Shown: positions 39,993 to 50,410, numbered from the stretch's first letter. The stretch is 64,000 nt of DNA from a bacterium (GCA_023150945.1 JAKLJX010000009.1:186001-250000); one strand, 5' to 3'. Made by a program: numbers and translations. Notes: generated by a model not told the origin, from the letters alone.

Positions 39993-40042
39993 CTGCGCCA
40001 GATTTCCGTCAAGCTGAAATCCGAAGTCCCGCGGGCAGCAAT
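39993..40042. repeat. Direct repeat family D, copy 2
   Basis: Second copy of the 50-bp unit, in the same orientation, 302 bp after the first. Confidence 0.85.
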
Positions 40043-40273
40043 ATCATGAAACCCGCATCAATACCGGCCCAAATCGCACCCTACGAACAAGACTTTGCTT
40101 TCCTGGCGGCGACTCGATTTCAAAGAACCGAATGACACCAGCGTCACGGATTTCACGCGCAAGTTTGTCTGAACACTCAGCGAACTCTGTGTCTCCGCGG
40201 CGAATCTGGCCTGGTCAAGTGAGAAACCTCCCGTACCAAATCAAGTGAATGGCTTGGGAGTGTGTCCAGATCT

Positions 40274-42283
40274 TCACGAAATCTTTTCTGGATGAGAGGC
40301 GCGGCGAGCGGCGTTCGGAGCGGATGCTTTCATGAGGTCTTCCGCGCAAGCGCGCAGAATTTCGGCCACGCTCCATGCCTGAGCCATGCAGCCGCACGGC
40401 GCGTGCGGCGGCTCGGCCTCGAAGATTTCGGAGACCGTTCCCACTCCGGCCTCCAGGAGATGCGGTTTGAAATCTTCCAACATGCGGCGGGCGCGCCGGC
40501 GGCCGGCTTCACCTTCGAGCCGCACGATCGCGGTAAACAGCGGGCCGAGCAGCCAGCTCCACACCGTGCCTTGATGATAAGCGCTGTCGCGCGACCATTG
40601 ATCCCCGCCATAATGCGGCCGATAGCCCGGCTCACCCCGTGCCAGACTGCGCAACCCAAATGGTGTGTAGAGTTGCTCTTCCACGATTTTTAGAACGCTT
40701 TTGGCTTGCTCGCCGGCCAACAGCGGAAACGGCAGGCTCAGGGCAAAGATTTGATTCGGCCGCACCGTGGCATCGCGATGCTCGCCGTCGACATAGTCGT
40801 AAAGACAACCGGCGCTTTCATTCCAGAAGACTTCCACGAACCTCTGCTGCACCCGTGTCGCTTTTTGTGCGATCGCCTGCGCTTCCTGGGCATTCCCGCA
40901 GCGCTGCGCCAACTCCGCAAAAACCATGAGGGCGTTGTACCACAGCGCATTGATTTCGACCGCCTTGCCCGAACGCGGCGTCACCACCCAATCGCCGATT
41001 TTGGCATCCATCCACGTGAGTTGCACGCCCGGTTCGCCGGCAGACAGGAGGCCATCCGCGTCGACGTGGATGTGATAGCGCGTGCCGCGCTCATGCCATT
41101 GCAAAATGTCACGCAAAACCGGCATCAACTCGCCGCACACGAAGCGTTCGTCGCCGGTCGCTTGCAGATATTTGTAGAGGGCGATGAAAAACCACAGCGT
41201 GGCGTCGACCGTGTTATATTCCGGTTGCTCGCCGGCATCCGGGAAGCGATTGGGCAGCATGCCCTGGCTCGTGCTGCCCGCGAAGGCACGCAGGATTTTT
41301 TTGGCATCCTCGCACCGGCCGGTAACCAGGCAAATGCCCGGCAGCGCGATCATGGTGTCCCGGCCCCAATCGGAAAACCAATGATAGCCGGCGATGAGCG
41401 TGCGCAACGCCTCCCCGCGCCTGACCACGAATTGATCGGCGGCGAGCGCCAGCGTTTTGAGAAACTCATCCTGGCTGGGGAGACTTTCGCAGAGTCGTGC
41501 GCGCCGGCGCCTTTCCTTCTCGAGCAGCGCGAAGGCGTCGCGGCGCGCGGGGCGGTCAGTTGAAACAATGACCCCGAGGCGGTCACCGGCTTGCAGTTGG
41601 AGCGTGAAGCGGCCGTGGGTAAAAAGATCCTCGTGATCATCCAAGCCGCGCTCCTGCTCCAGCGCGTATTCGAAACGGTGATACCAGTCCGGTTGCGCTG
41701 CGAAGCGGCTGCCGGGAACGGCGATGAACAATTCCGGCGCGCCGGCATAAGGTTGCAGGTGAAGAACGCCGTCCTCAAAATTCGCCTCGCGCCGGAGGGC
41801 AGCGTTGGCATGCGCCAGGCTGTGGTAGTCGCGGAAGGCGATGAACGGCTGCAGTTCCAAGAAAAACGCCGCCGCCGCTGCCAGAACTTCAAAAAGAAGC
41901 AAGGTCGTGTTTTCACCATGCACTGCGGCGATGGTTTTGCGCAGCCTCACGCCGCCGGCGGCATACTCGAAAACCGGAAACGGATTCTTCTCGAAACGCT
42001 GCAAGTGCTCAAAGCCGCGGGGATGTATTGCCCCGGGATAACGGTTGCATCCCAGTTCGTAGCGCTGCCCGGCGATCACCATCGTCTCGTCCAGCTTGGA
42101 CAACAGCACCATGCGACCCACTGGCGGCTGGGTGGCCGCGACCAGCAAGCCATGATAGCGCCGGGTGTGTGCGCCGGCAATCGTCGAGCTGGCCCACCCT
42201 CCCAAGCCATTGGTCTCGAGCCATTCGCGGCTCGAGGCCGCGGCAAAATTCTGCGTGATGTCTTTGTCGAAAATGATTGCCAT
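40274..42283 (-). CDS. Amylo-alpha-1,6-glucosidase (glycogen debranching enzyme)
   Basis: 669 residues without a signal peptide. The N-terminal domain has EWLETNGLGGWASSTIAG and RRYHGLLVAA, typical of bacterial/archaeal glycogen-debranching N domains. The C-terminal (alpha/alpha)6 catalytic domain contains AGYHWFSDWGRDTMIALPGI (catalytic Asp region), MLPNRFPD, EYNTVDATLWFFIAL, then RDSAYHQGTVWSWLLGP and CMAQAWSVAEI. It should remove alpha-1,6 branches from glycogen or related glucans in the cytoplasm. Together with the GH63-type enzyme it suggests alpha-glucan turnover in this region. Confidence 0.93.
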   Translation of the reverse strand: MAIIFDKDITQNFAAASSREWLETNGLGGWASSTIAGAHTRRYHGLLVAATQPPVGRMVLLSKLDETMVIAGQRYELGCNRYPGAIHPRGFEHLQRFEKNPFPVFEYAAGGVRLRKTIAAVHGENTTLLLFEVLAAAAAFFLELQPFIAFRDYHSLAHANAALRREANFEDGVLHLQPYAGAPELFIAVPGSRFAAQPDWYHRFEYALEQERGLDDHEDLFTHGRFTLQLQAGDRLGVIVSTDRPARRDAFALLEKERRRRARLCESLPSQDEFLKTLALAADQFVVRRGEALRTLIAGYHWFSDWGRDTMIALPGICLVTGRCEDAKKILRAFAGSTSQGMLPNRFPDAGEQPEYNTVDATLWFFIALYKYLQATGDERFVCGELMPVLRDILQWHERGTRYHIHVDADGLLSAGEPGVQLTWMDAKIGDWVVTPRSGKAVEINALWYNALMVFAELAQRCGNAQEAQAIAQKATRVQQRFVEVFWNESAGCLYDYVDGEHRDATVRPNQIFALSLPFPLLAGEQAKSVLKIVEEQLYTPFGLRSLARGEPGYRPHYGGDQWSRDSAYHQGTVWSWLLGPLFTAIVRLEGEAGRRRARRMLEDFKPHLLEAGVGTVSEIFEAEPPHAPCGCMAQAWSVAEILRACAEDLMKASAPNAARRASHPEKIS

Positions 42284-42379
42284 GTCCGTTTCCGTGAGAT
42301 CGTCGCGAGTTGATTGATCAGGATTGCCGGCGTTGTCGCGCGCAATCTCGCCGCCGGCTTGCGCGACTCGTGAGCAGGT

Positions 42380-42793
42380 TCATGCCGCCATCAATTGCAG
42401 GCAGGCGCGGCCGGCATCCCCCTCGGCGGAGAGACCCAGCGGCGCGGGATTCTTCTGCAAAAGCTGCGCGACGGCGCGAACGACGTCTTCACTGTTGTAG
42501 GATTTGTGGACAAACTGATCCGCCATCCAGGAACGGAAATCGTGCGCGGGTGCCGGTGCGCTGCTTTGCAACAGAATCTTGACGCCCCGCCAGCGACCGG
42601 CAAATGCAATCAGCTCGTCGAGATTATGCAGGTCGAGATCGAGGATCATGACATCGATGGCAACGTCATGCAGCGTGGCAATGATGTCATTGAGGTGATG
42701 TGCCGGCCAGACGACATGCCCCTGGCGCTGCAGCCGCGCGCGCAGCCATTGCCGGCGGCGGGAATCGGATTCGTTGAGCAGAATGGTGGCCAC
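42380..42793 (-). CDS. Stand-alone receiver-domain protein
   Basis: About 137 residues from the GTG at 42793, which has GAGGG upstream; the open frame extends further back but overlaps the anti-sigma gene and has no domain character. The fold is a response-regulator receiver: ATILLNESDSRRRQWLRARL, then phosphoacceptor Asp in DVMILDLDL, then KILLQSS and the conserved Lys in FVHKSYN. The usual acidic pair at the N-terminus is weak (NESD), so phosphorylation may be altered. There is no output domain. A decayed relative exists at 29540-29650. Confidence 0.75.
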   Translation of the reverse strand: MATILLNESDSRRRQWLRARLQRQGHVVWPAHHLNDIIATLHDVAIDVMILDLDLHNLDELIAFAGRWRGVKILLQSSAPAPAHDFRSWMADQFVHKSYNSEDVVRAVAQLLQKNPAPLGLSAEGDAGRACLQLMAA

Positions 42794-43022
42794 GGTGTAG
42801 CCCTCGTGTTTCGAGCATTCACTGCCTGGTTTGATTTCTTCTCCGGTTGGTCGGGTGCCGGGGACAATCCTTACAGCGTGAGGTGCGGGAAGGCAGAGGG
42901 AAAGGAAGGTGCGGCAAGGCAGGATGATTCGCTTCGGCTGGTGAATTTTGCTGAACGTGAACGGCGTGCCGCGATCGTCCTGCGGAACGCCGCACCTTCT
43001 GCCGCGTCGAGGGGTTGCGTCT

Positions 43023-43334
43023 CTATTCCGGTGAGGAGGAGTCGAGCATGCGTTTAAGCCGCTCACGCGCGGCCGGCGAGAGGGCGGCATTTGTCGAAGG
43101 CTTGTTGTCATCGGCTTGGGCGCCGTGCCGGTGCGCCAACTCCCGCATGAGCTGCAACTGCTGAAAGTAGCGCAGACACAGACTGCAGGTCAGAAAATGC
43201 AATTTCATCTTGATCCAATGCTGCAACGGCAGCCTACGGTCCATGGCCTCCGAGGCCAGGCGTGTCACCTCCTGGCAGGGCGGCAGTCTATGCGCCAGCC
43301 AAATCACCAGTTTCTTCTTCAAAGACATGAGCAT
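43023..43334 (-). CDS. Zinc-type anti-sigma factor (zf-HC2-like), orphan
   Basis: 103 residues. PPCQEVTRLASEAMDRRLPL and MKLHFLTCSLCLRYFQQLQL give the H-x3-C-x2-C anti-sigma zinc motif plus the preceding Cys. There is no membrane segment, so it is a soluble ZAS-type regulator. It probably binds the ECF sigma factor encoded at 38922-39566, whose subtype is normally paired with such a protein, although that gene lies 3.5 kb away on the other strand. The start may be the first or third Met. The downstream receiver gene begins 229 bp further on the same strand. Confidence 0.85.
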   Translation of the reverse strand: MLMSLKKKLVIWLAHRLPPCQEVTRLASEAMDRRLPLQHWIKMKLHFLTCSLCLRYFQQLQLMRELAHRHGAQADDNKPSTNAALSPAARERLKRMLDSSSPE

Positions 43335-43609
43335 TCATCTCAAACAATCGTTCGTGCCGCATTCAGCGGTAACATGCCGCCTTGGTGGAATTCGACCGGC
43401 GTACTCGGCAGGCCTCCGGCCAGAGTCAATTCGCCTGGAGCTTGGTCGGGCGAAGGCCAGAAAACTTACATGGCAAGAGAAAAAAAATCGCCGGCATGCC
43501 GCTGTGGTGTACAGCCGGCAGCCTGAACGCGAATCTCAAAGCCCCGGCGAATCCGGAATGGTCGCTCGGGGCTTTGGTGCCACTGGCAAAGTTGTCCTTC
43601 ACAATCCGG

Positions 43610-44713
43610 CTACAATTCCGCCACCTCGCAAAAGACCTTGATGGCGCCCTTGGCAGTGGTGAGTTTGTCGAGCATCTCCTGGTAGTTTTCCAGCCCTTTG
43701 ACCGGATGAGTGAGCAGGCGCCTGAGCCAGCCGCGGTATTCGGCCTCGGCATGCGCCAAGTCTTTCACGCCCATTTCAAAATACTCACGATTGGCATTGA
43801 CCGTGCCGACGGTGACCTTGTTGCCCAGCACGTATTCGAGATTGATTTTGTCCGCCGGCACTTCGATGCTCTTGCCGCCGCCGGTAACGCTGGCGAGCAC
43901 CAGCACACCGTTTTTGCCCAGCGCCTGCATGCTCTCGAAAACCACGGCGGATGAGCCGGTGGCTTCAAAAATGAGGTCAAAAGGACCATACTGCTGCGCG
44001 CCCGCGAGAATCGAGATGCTGGTGGTCGATTCGTAGCGCGCGCCCAGGGCCTCGAGCAAGTCGGAATTGAGATAGGGCTTGGGTGTTCGCCCGAACGTCA
44101 CGACTTCGAGTCCGCGCAGGCGCAAGACCAGTGTTGCCAGCAAACCGACTGTGCCTGCGCCCATCACTGCGGCCTTGCGTGGGCGCCAGACACGCAACCG
44201 GCGCTGAATCTCATAAGCCTGCGCAATGCCTTTCTCCACCACAGTGGTGGGCTCCAGCAAGACGCCAACTTCCTTCAAGCCGCGCGGAAATTTGACGAGA
44301 TACTCGGGATCCTCGACGAAGTATTCGGACAGGAAGCCGTGACGCAGATTGATTCCGCGCTCGTAGTACAGGTCGTCGGTGGTCATGTCGTAGGTGCCGA
44401 TCTGATCATAGAGCGAGCTACCGGGACGCCGCACGGTTGCCACGACATAGTCGCCCGCTTTCAGCTCGGTCACATTCGGCCCCACCTCTGCAACGACGCC
44501 AAAGGATTCGTGGCCGGTGATGAGATAGTCGTAACCCGGCGGCGCGGCGCCGTATTCGGCGGCATTGATCTCCTTGTCCGTGCCATCAACCCCGACGCGC
44601 AGCACTTTCACCAGCACGCCGCGGCCATTTGGCACGTCCGATACTTTCGGCTTGGGCACTTCCCGCAAGTGCATGGAATTGGGCTTTCCGGGAATAACGG
44701 CAATGGCTTTCAT
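43610..44713 (-). CDS. Zinc-dependent glucose 1-dehydrogenase-like (MDR superfamily)
   Basis: 367 residues from the ATG at 44713, with GGAGAG just upstream; longer in-frame starts are not supported. The sequence resembles the archaeal/bacterial glucose dehydrogenase branch of the medium-chain dehydrogenases: [13 protein letters not shown] (catalytic zinc region with Asp replacing Cys/Thr), [14 protein letters not shown] (zinc His-Glu), VVATVRRPG, then [24 protein letters not shown] (NAD(P)-binding motif). It should oxidise glucose or a related aldose at C1 to the lactone, which fits the lactonase genes at 21.9-25.1 kb, although those are exported and this is cytoplasmic. Confidence 0.88.
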   Translation of the reverse strand: MKAIAVIPGKPNSMHLREVPKPKVSDVPNGRGVLVKVLRVGVDGTDKEINAAEYGAAPPGYDYLITGHESFGVVAEVGPNVTELKAGDYVVATVRRPGSSLYDQIGTYDMTTDDLYYERGINLRHGFLSEYFVEDPEYLVKFPRGLKEVGVLLEPTTVVEKGIAQAYEIQRRLRVWRPRKAAVMGAGTVGLLATLVLRLRGLEVVTFGRTPKPYLNSDLLEALGARYESTTSISILAGAQQYGPFDLIFEATGSSAVVFESMQALGKNGVLVLASVTGGGKSIEVPADKINLEYVLGNKVTVGTVNANREYFEMGVKDLAHAEAEYRGWLRRLLTHPVKGLENYQEMLDKLTTAKGAIKVFCEVAEL

Positions 44714-45029
44714 TTTCTCTCCATTCATGAAACTGAAACACATTTGCAGGACCCTGGGGTTATTGTTTCTCTTGTGTTGCCGGAGAATAGTCGTTTTTCC
44801 TGCTGCAACCTTACAGTTTCTGGCGAAAAAAGTGGTGTCCGGCAAGCGGCGGATTCGTCTTGCCCTGCTGTAGCCGCCGGCGTGCCGCAGTTGCGCTTGG
44901 CATTTTTCTTTGGCATTTTCTTTCGTCCGGGGATCTGTCGGCCCACACGTGCCAACACCAGCCGCTGATGCTGAGTGGCGCAGATGCTTTGCATAATCGG
45001 GGCATGTCATCTTCAGGCGGAAACGAACC
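44714..45029. other. Divergent intergenic region
   Basis: 316 bp between the divergent dehydrogenase gene and P-type ATPase remnant. No gene is supported; it should contain the promoters of both. Confidence 0.5.
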
Positions 45030-45670
45030 ATGAGCATGCTGGAAAGAATCATTCCCTATCAATCGCCGGTCGCCGAGGTTTTGGCGGCGCTCGGCGTGCA
45101 AGCGCAAGCCGGCTTGACGCAGGCGGAAGCGCAGGCCCGGCTGCAGAAGTATGGCAGGAATGAATTGACGGCAGAGCCGTCCGATCCTGCCTGGAAAAAA
45201 TTTCTCGCCCAGTTCAACGATGTGCTCGTCATTCTGTTGCTGATCGCCACTGCCATTTCGACCTTCTTGTGGCTGTATGAGCGCGAATCGGCGCTGCCTT
45301 ATGAAGCCATGGCCATCTTCGCCGTCGTGCTGCTCAATGCGATCATGGGTTACGTTCAGCAAGCACGCGCGGAGGAAGCAGTCGCGGCGCTGCGCCAGAT
45401 GTCCGCGGCGCATGCCAATGTCATTCGCGAGGGCGAGCGGCGGAGCATTCCGGCGACCGAGCTGGTGCCGGGTGACATCATTCTCATTGAAGAAGGCGAT
45501 ACGATTCCGGCAGACGCGCCGTCGTTGTGGCGACGGGAATGCAAACCCAAATGGGGCGCATCGCCGGCATGTTGAAAGCAGCGCCGAAAGAAACCACGCC
45601 GCTGCAAAAGGAACTCGATCATGTCGGCAAGCTGCTCGGCATGATCGTCGTCATCTTCGCCTTCACGAGG
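45030..45670 (+). pseudogene. P-type cation-transporting ATPase remnant
   Basis: The first 162 codons read as the N-terminus of a calcium/cation P-type ATPase (cation-ATPase N domain, two helices, then VIREGERRSIPATELVPGDI and EEGDTIPADA). At about 45517 the frame jumps: another frame then reads VVATGMQTQMGRIAGMLKAA and KLLGMIVVIFAF, which in intact homologues lies some 60-70 residues further on, past the T-GES motif. After about 45670 similarity stops. So there is an internal deletion with frame change and loss of the phosphorylation, nucleotide and C-terminal domains. The gene cannot make a pump. Confidence 0.9.
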
Positions 45671-45837
45671 CAGAGGATTGGGGCTCGATGTAGAGACAAT
45701 TTATTGATGCTATATTATTCCACCCACATAAGTCGGACGAGTCGCAAGCAAAGAAATAAACAGGACAAAACAGAACACACGGAGAAATTTTCCCTGTCTG
45801 CTCGGTTCGCTCCTGTTCAAAGAGGTAGGAATCAATA

Positions 45838-47262
45838 ATGGAACCTTCCAAAGAGTTGGAAAGGACCATGCTCCTTTCCCACTTTACCATCGAAAAGGAT
45901 CCTGATGCCATTCTCTGGATCGATTCCGAAGATACGCTGCATCGCGTCAACGAAGCAACCTGCCGCATGCTTGGTTATGCGCCAGAGGAGATGGTCGGTA
46001 AGAAGCCGCCAGAGCTTGGCTTTGGACTCGATCCGGCCTATATCGAGGAAATTCGGGAGAATCTCAGGCAGCATGGCATCGTAAGATTCGAGCGCACCAT
46101 CGAGACCAGAGACGGTCGACAGCTTCCTGTTGAAGTCGCGGGAAGTCTGGTCAAATTCGAAAACCAGGAATATGTTTGCTGGTTTGCGCGCGACATTACC
46201 GAACGCCGGAAGGCTGAGGCGGCTCTAAAACAAGCCTTCCGTGAAATAGAGCAGTTAAAAAATCGCCTGCAAGAGGAAAATGTTTATTTGCAGCAGGAGA
46301 TCAAGCTCACGCACAACTTTGAGGCCATCATCGGCAAGAGCCGCCAAATTCAAGAAGTGCTGCACGCGGTCGAGCACGTCGCGGAGACGGACGCGACCGT
46401 TCTGATTCAAGGCGAAACCGGCACCGGCAAGGAGCTGATCGCGCGCGCTATCCATAACATCAGTATGCGTCATGATCGCCCTTTGGTTAAAGTCAACTGT
46501 GCGGCGCTTCCGGCCAGCCTGATCGAAAGCGAGCTTTTCGGCCATGAAAAGGGCGCTTTTACCGGCGCGTTGAAATCCAAGGTTGGCCGCTTCGAGCTGG
46601 CAAACGGCGGCACCATCTTTCTTGATGAAATCGGCGAGCTGCCGATTGAGATGCAGGTCAAATTGCTGCGGGTCATCCAGAGCGGTGAGTTTGATCGTCT
46701 CGGCGGCACGCAAACGTTGCACACCGATGTGCGCATCATTGCCGCAACCAACCGCGACTTGGAAAAGGCAGTCGCCGAAAAGACTTTCCGCGAAGACTTG
46801 TTCTATCGCCTGAACGTTTTTCCAATTCGCGTCCCACCGCTCCGCGAAAGACGCGAAGACCTCCCGCTGCTGGTGGAGTATTTTGTCCGGGAATACGCCA
46901 AGAAGATTGGACGGGAAATCAACGTCATACCTCGCAGCGTCTTGTCCACTTTAGAGAATTACAATTGGCCTGGCAATATCCGCGAGCTGGAAAACATCAT
47001 TGAACGCGGCGTGATACTGTCTCATGGCCATCAGCTTGAAATCGGCAATTGGTTTCATGGCGAATCTCAGCCGGAAGAGGAAAAACAGCTCCGCACCTTA
47101 ACTGAATTGGAACGCGCCCACATCTTGAAGGTGCTGGATTCCACGCGCTGGCGGGTCAGTGGTCCAAATGGCGCGGCTCAAATCCTCGGAATCAATCCCC
47201 AAACTTTGGTTTCCCGCATGAAGAAATTGGGGATTCAACGCATGCCCGCCAATGAATTATGA
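45838..47262 (+). CDS. PAS-domain sigma54-dependent transcriptional activator
   Basis: 474 residues; GAGGTAGGA precedes the ATG. A PAS domain occupies about 15-125 ([33 protein letters not shown]), followed by a coiled coil ([20 protein letters not shown]), the same linker type as in the giant fusion at 32622-38198. The AAA+ domain has Walker A GETGTGKE near 192, GAFTGA near 238 and [10 protein letters not shown], and the Fis-type HTH is at the end ([21 protein letters not shown]). It is a one-component sensor-activator. It lies in the decayed AT-rich island and its base composition is lower in GC than its relatives, but the gene is intact. Confidence 0.95.
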   Translation: MEPSKELERTMLLSHFTIEKDPDAILWIDSEDTLHRVNEATCRMLGYAPEEMVGKKPPELGFGLDPAYIEEIRENLRQHGIVRFERTIETRDGRQLPVEVAGSLVKFENQEYVCWFARDITERRKAEAALKQAFREIEQLKNRLQEENVYLQQEIKLTHNFEAIIGKSRQIQEVLHAVEHVAETDATVLIQGETGTGKELIARAIHNISMRHDRPLVKVNCAALPASLIESELFGHEKGAFTGALKSKVGRFELANGGTIFLDEIGELPIEMQVKLLRVIQSGEFDRLGGTQTLHTDVRIIAATNRDLEKAVAEKTFREDLFYRLNVFPIRVPPLRERREDLPLLVEYFVREYAKKIGREINVIPRSVLSTLENYNWPGNIRELENIIERGVILSHGHQLEIGNWFHGESQPEEEKQLRTLTELERAHILKVLDSTRWRVSGPNGAAQILGINPQTLVSRMKKLGIQRMPANEL

Positions 47263-47271
47263 TATATCATA

Positions 47272-47595
47272 AAAACGCTTGCAATCATTGCTCGGCTCAA
47301 ACAGGAAAACGACAACGGAAATATCCCGTCGACAAGGGTGGGAATCGGCATTCACGCCGGTGAAGTGGTGACGGGAAATGTCGGCACCTCGCTGCGCAAG
47401 CAGTATTTGATCACCGGCAATGTGGTCATTTTAGCTTCACGCCTCGAGCAACGGAACAAGCAATTTCAATAATAACTGCTTATATCGGAAGAAGTGTGGA
47501 AAGCAATCGGCGGCGTCGAGGATGCGGTTCACTTGGGGATAGTTCAGGTCAAAGGCGAAGAGAAGCCCGTTTCATTATATCTGTTGGCGCAATGA
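47272..47595 (+). pseudogene. Class III adenylate/guanylate cyclase remnant (C-terminal part)
   Basis: One frame reads VGIGIHAGEVVTGNVGTSLR, KQYLITGNVVILASRLEQRN and, after two consecutive stops (TAA TAA), LLISEEVWKAIGG and VQVKGEEKPVSLYLLAQ. This is the end of a class III nucleotidyl cyclase catalytic domain (the GNVG and N-x-ASRLE blocks). The start and metal-binding Asp residues are absent and the stops break the frame. The fragment directly abuts the PAS-sigma54 gene. Confidence 0.88.
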
Positions 47596-47716
47596 ACGGG
47601 AGCTATTCCAAAGGCACTGTCGATCTGCCGAAAAAGATGGCGGCGCTGTGAAGTGTACCGGCGAAGTCGGGCTTGCGATGTGATTTATTAGCAGAAGCTG
47701 AGAACATAAGACGAGA

Positions 47717-47779
47717 GAAGTCCGGCTTGAACACGAGATGTTTCAAGTTTGAGAAATCCCGCTGTCCAAGCCGGACTTC
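47717..47779. repeat. 13-bp perfect inverted repeat around the stop of the DUF3883 gene
   Basis: GAAGTCCGGCTTG (47717-47729) and CAAGCCGGACTTC (47767-47779) flank the stop codon at 47743, so the last dozen residues of the gene are encoded by one arm. It may be a terminator or a small inserted palindrome. Confidence 0.65.
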
Positions 47780-50319
47780 GCGTGTTCCCCATTCTCCTCC
47801 GCCAAAGCTTTCCAGCCATTATCATATACGAATTGGTGCACTTGGCAGGCCGGATTTTGTAGGCAATGAATTTGGAAATCATCCTGTACGGCTCGCTCAA
47901 CAACGTAAAGCCAATAACGGTCACCAAGCGCCGCCGCCTTCTCGAACTGAGTTTTCGACAACGTAACACCCTGCTCTCCCCAGTCTCCTGAAACAGATTT
48001 TACTTCGATATATCGGACCACATGGTCAGCAATATCTTTCGACACAATATCAAAACCAGGATGTGAATGCGATTTTAGATCTGGAAACCTTCCATTCTTT
48101 CGCTCGAACTCAAGAACGTGATTGATACCAGCATTATCCACTGCGATTCGCTTCTCTACAGGCGCTGGTTCTGCGGCCCCATTCGTATCATTTGGAGAAA
48201 CTGGAGAAACATAAGCGTAGGTTTTGAACTTCGTCTGCGAACGGTCGTTTGGGTTAGTCACGTCTATTTTTGCAGCCTCCGGCTCTTTATTTTCATCATT
48301 CATTCGATCAAGCCCTTCTATAAGACTGCCATTACCAGCATTTGAATTGGCTTGTGTTACTGATGAAGGTTTTTTGGGGGTATCAACTTCCAATCCGCCA
48401 AATGGTTTTGTAGTGCCTTCAGTGCCACTCACAAATGCTTTCGTAGGCTCAAAATGTCTCCTCAGTTTCTCTAAAGAAACATTATTGTTCCGGATAAAGT
48501 CAAGTATAGCTGGGTCAATGTTGGCCTCTTTTGCAAGAAGATTAATCGCTTCCGGCTTGAACCCGAGCTTAGATTGTAAGCAGGCTTGAGGTGTGAACTC
48601 TTTGGGCAATTCACTGAAGCAAATCTCTGATGGTCTTTTGAAAGTGCCATCATGCGCAGGCAACCATGATATCTGTCGCAGTTGTAGCAAAAAGTACGCA
48701 TCAAAATGACGTGTATTTCTGCTATAGTACTGCCAACTGAAAGTTCCTTGAAAAAACTCATCACGTCTATATTCACTAAGGCCATCGGCTACTTCACAAA
48801 GCAAATTCCACAAGAGTAGCGATTTTTGTTTGGCGATGTCAAAGGTGCCATCATTCAGCTTCGCAAGGAATTCGGACAATCCTTCAATCGTGTAGTCATA
48901 CACTTCCTGTTTCTTTGGGTTCCAGTCAACAGCAACTCGCTTTCGTATTTCTTCGCGCTCCTCCCAACTCAGCTCTTTCGCAATTCTTTTCAGCGTTTTG
49001 TTTGCAACGCACTCGACAAGCATCTCAGCAATTTTTTCATCTTTCATAATGGGCAATGCTTCATCCAAGAACCAGATTTCAGAATTGCCTTCGAAGAATT
49101 GCATTAGAATCTCCGTCGGGAAATAAACTTTCTTCGGATCGCAGAATTGAATCTCATTACTAACGGCATTCCGACATCGCACGAAGTGACTTGCTTTTAA
49201 TTTGGTTATTAATTCATCTCGACGTTGGCGGGAATCGGTATTATAAGCGTTCAAAATTCTAGCAATATCATCTTGATAAGTGGCGTCTGAAATAGTTTTT
49301 GTATTCTCCTGGGAGTATTTTGGAAGAACGTGCTGAATGACATCATCCACAATATCGGGTTTCTTGAGACCGAGCTTGTTGAGAAAATCCAAAGCTTGTT
49401 CATTTTGACAAATCACTTTTTTGACCGTTGGAAAATCAGTTGGGGAATCTCCAGGCAAAAAAGCATTGGGTCTATCTTGATCATCAAACGGAGAAGCATG
49501 AGCGCCGTCTTCCAAACGAATAAAGGGCTTTTTCCGAAGCGTTCCGCCCGTGCTCCAAAGTGCGCGCTGGTCGAGAAGATACCTGTAAAAATCAATCAGC
49601 CATTCGTCGCTTTGATTCGCGATAAATCTCTCGGTAAACTTTGAAGCCAGAGTTTGTGAAGTGAACTCTTCAACGCCCAATTCCTTCATCAAATATTCGC
49701 GCAGTTCGCGTGTTTTGTACTCTGAGATTTCATCGCTAACCCAGTTCAATGGGCTCTTCGCCTCATAAAAGAACTCGAGTTGTGATGGCCCTAACAATTG
49801 ACGTAAATCAGCGCTGTTGGCAATTTTGGCATTCTTGCCGGAAACGAAATCTCCTTTGTAACGGGGAATCAACGCCTCGGAGGCGAGGGCATCTCGAACG
49901 CTCGCAAAGAACGGATGGAACATGTGATCCTTGCTGAACTGAACTCGGTTTAACGGCATGGCCTCAAGAGCATTGACAGTAAGCAAATTCATTTCGCGAA
50001 GTTTTGTCAGTGACTCTCGCAGAAGAATGGCCGTCTCCTCAACAAGTTTTATGTTCCATTCATCATCCTTGGGAATATTGTCACGGCTCGGTGTTGTGCG
50101 GTAAGGGCCTTGCACAAGAAATCCGAGATGCGTTTCTTTTTCCGTGGCAAAAAATACAAATAAATTCGAATCCGAAATCGGAATAATCTGTTTTTGCCCC
50201 GTTTTCTCATCCGCCTCGACTTTGTAGGCGATTTCGACCTTGCCAATTTGCTGCTGATCAGTTCCAATAGCAGGGCGCTCGAATACAAGCCATTCTTCGT
50301 TTGAAATTTTCCCGTTCAC
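47743..50319 (-). CDS. C-terminal part of a GHKL-ATPase/DUF3883 protein (frameshifted)
   Basis: 858 residues from an internal GTG; the same frame is open back to about 50425. The C-terminal domain is DUF3883-like: PGFDIVSKDIADHVVRYIEV-KS contains a D...E-x-K arrangement of the PD-(D/E)XK type, followed by LSKTQFEKAAALGDRYWLYV. The long middle region has no motif I can name. Continuing the frame upstream joins, with one base of shift near 50412, the GHKL ATPase part at 50411-50992, giving one protein of about 1080 residues like the sacsin-N-terminal-domain proteins often found in mobile or defence-associated regions. A role in phage defence is an inference from family context only. Confidence 0.85.
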   Translation of the reverse strand: MNGKISNEEWLVFERPAIGTDQQQIGKVEIAYKVEADEKTGQKQIIPISDSNLFVFFATEKETHLGFLVQGPYRTTPSRDNIPKDDEWNIKLVEETAILLRESLTKLREMNLLTVNALEAMPLNRVQFSKDHMFHPFFASVRDALASEALIPRYKGDFVSGKNAKIANSADLRQLLGPSQLEFFYEAKSPLNWVSDEISEYKTRELREYLMKELGVEEFTSQTLASKFTERFIANQSDEWLIDFYRYLLDQRALWSTGGTLRKKPFIRLEDGAHASPFDDQDRPNAFLPGDSPTDFPTVKKVICQNEQALDFLNKLGLKKPDIVDDVIQHVLPKYSQENTKTISDATYQDDIARILNAYNTDSRQRRDELITKLKASHFVRCRNAVSNEIQFCDPKKVYFPTEILMQFFEGNSEIWFLDEALPIMKDEKIAEMLVECVANKTLKRIAKELSWEEREEIRKRVAVDWNPKKQEVYDYTIEGLSEFLAKLNDGTFDIAKQKSLLLWNLLCEVADGLSEYRRDEFFQGTFSWQYYSRNTRHFDAYFLLQLRQISWLPAHDGTFKRPSEICFSELPKEFTPQACLQSKLGFKPEAINLLAKEANIDPAILDFIRNNNVSLEKLRRHFEPTKAFVSGTEGTTKPFGGLEVDTPKKPSSVTQANSNAGNGSLIEGLDRMNDENKEPEAAKIDVTNPNDRSQTKFKTYAYVSPVSPNDTNGAAEPAPVEKRIAVDNAGINHVLEFERKNGRFPDLKSHSHPGFDIVSKDIADHVVRYIEVKSVSGDWGEQGVTLSKTQFEKAAALGDRYWLYVVERAVQDDFQIHCLQNPACQVHQFVYDNGWKALAEENGEHAKSGLDSGISQT

Positions 50320-50410
50320 CTGACTTGTAAGCGTAACGTACTTTCGTTGCTCATCTATTCTTTGAACGCTGCGCGTGTAGCTCCCAACATCAGTGTCTGG
50401 AATAATCCAC

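Noticed and set aside
42794-43111. N-terminal extension of the lone receiver protein
   Set aside because: The extension is Arg/Pro-rich, overlaps the anti-sigma gene and has no domain; a GTG with a ribosome site at 42793 fits the receiver fold.
44941-44965. TGGCACG element upstream of the dehydrogenase gene as a sigma54 promoter
   Set aside because: The -24 half is perfect, but the -12 region reads GGCC instead of TTGC, and it lies about 220 bases from the start codon.
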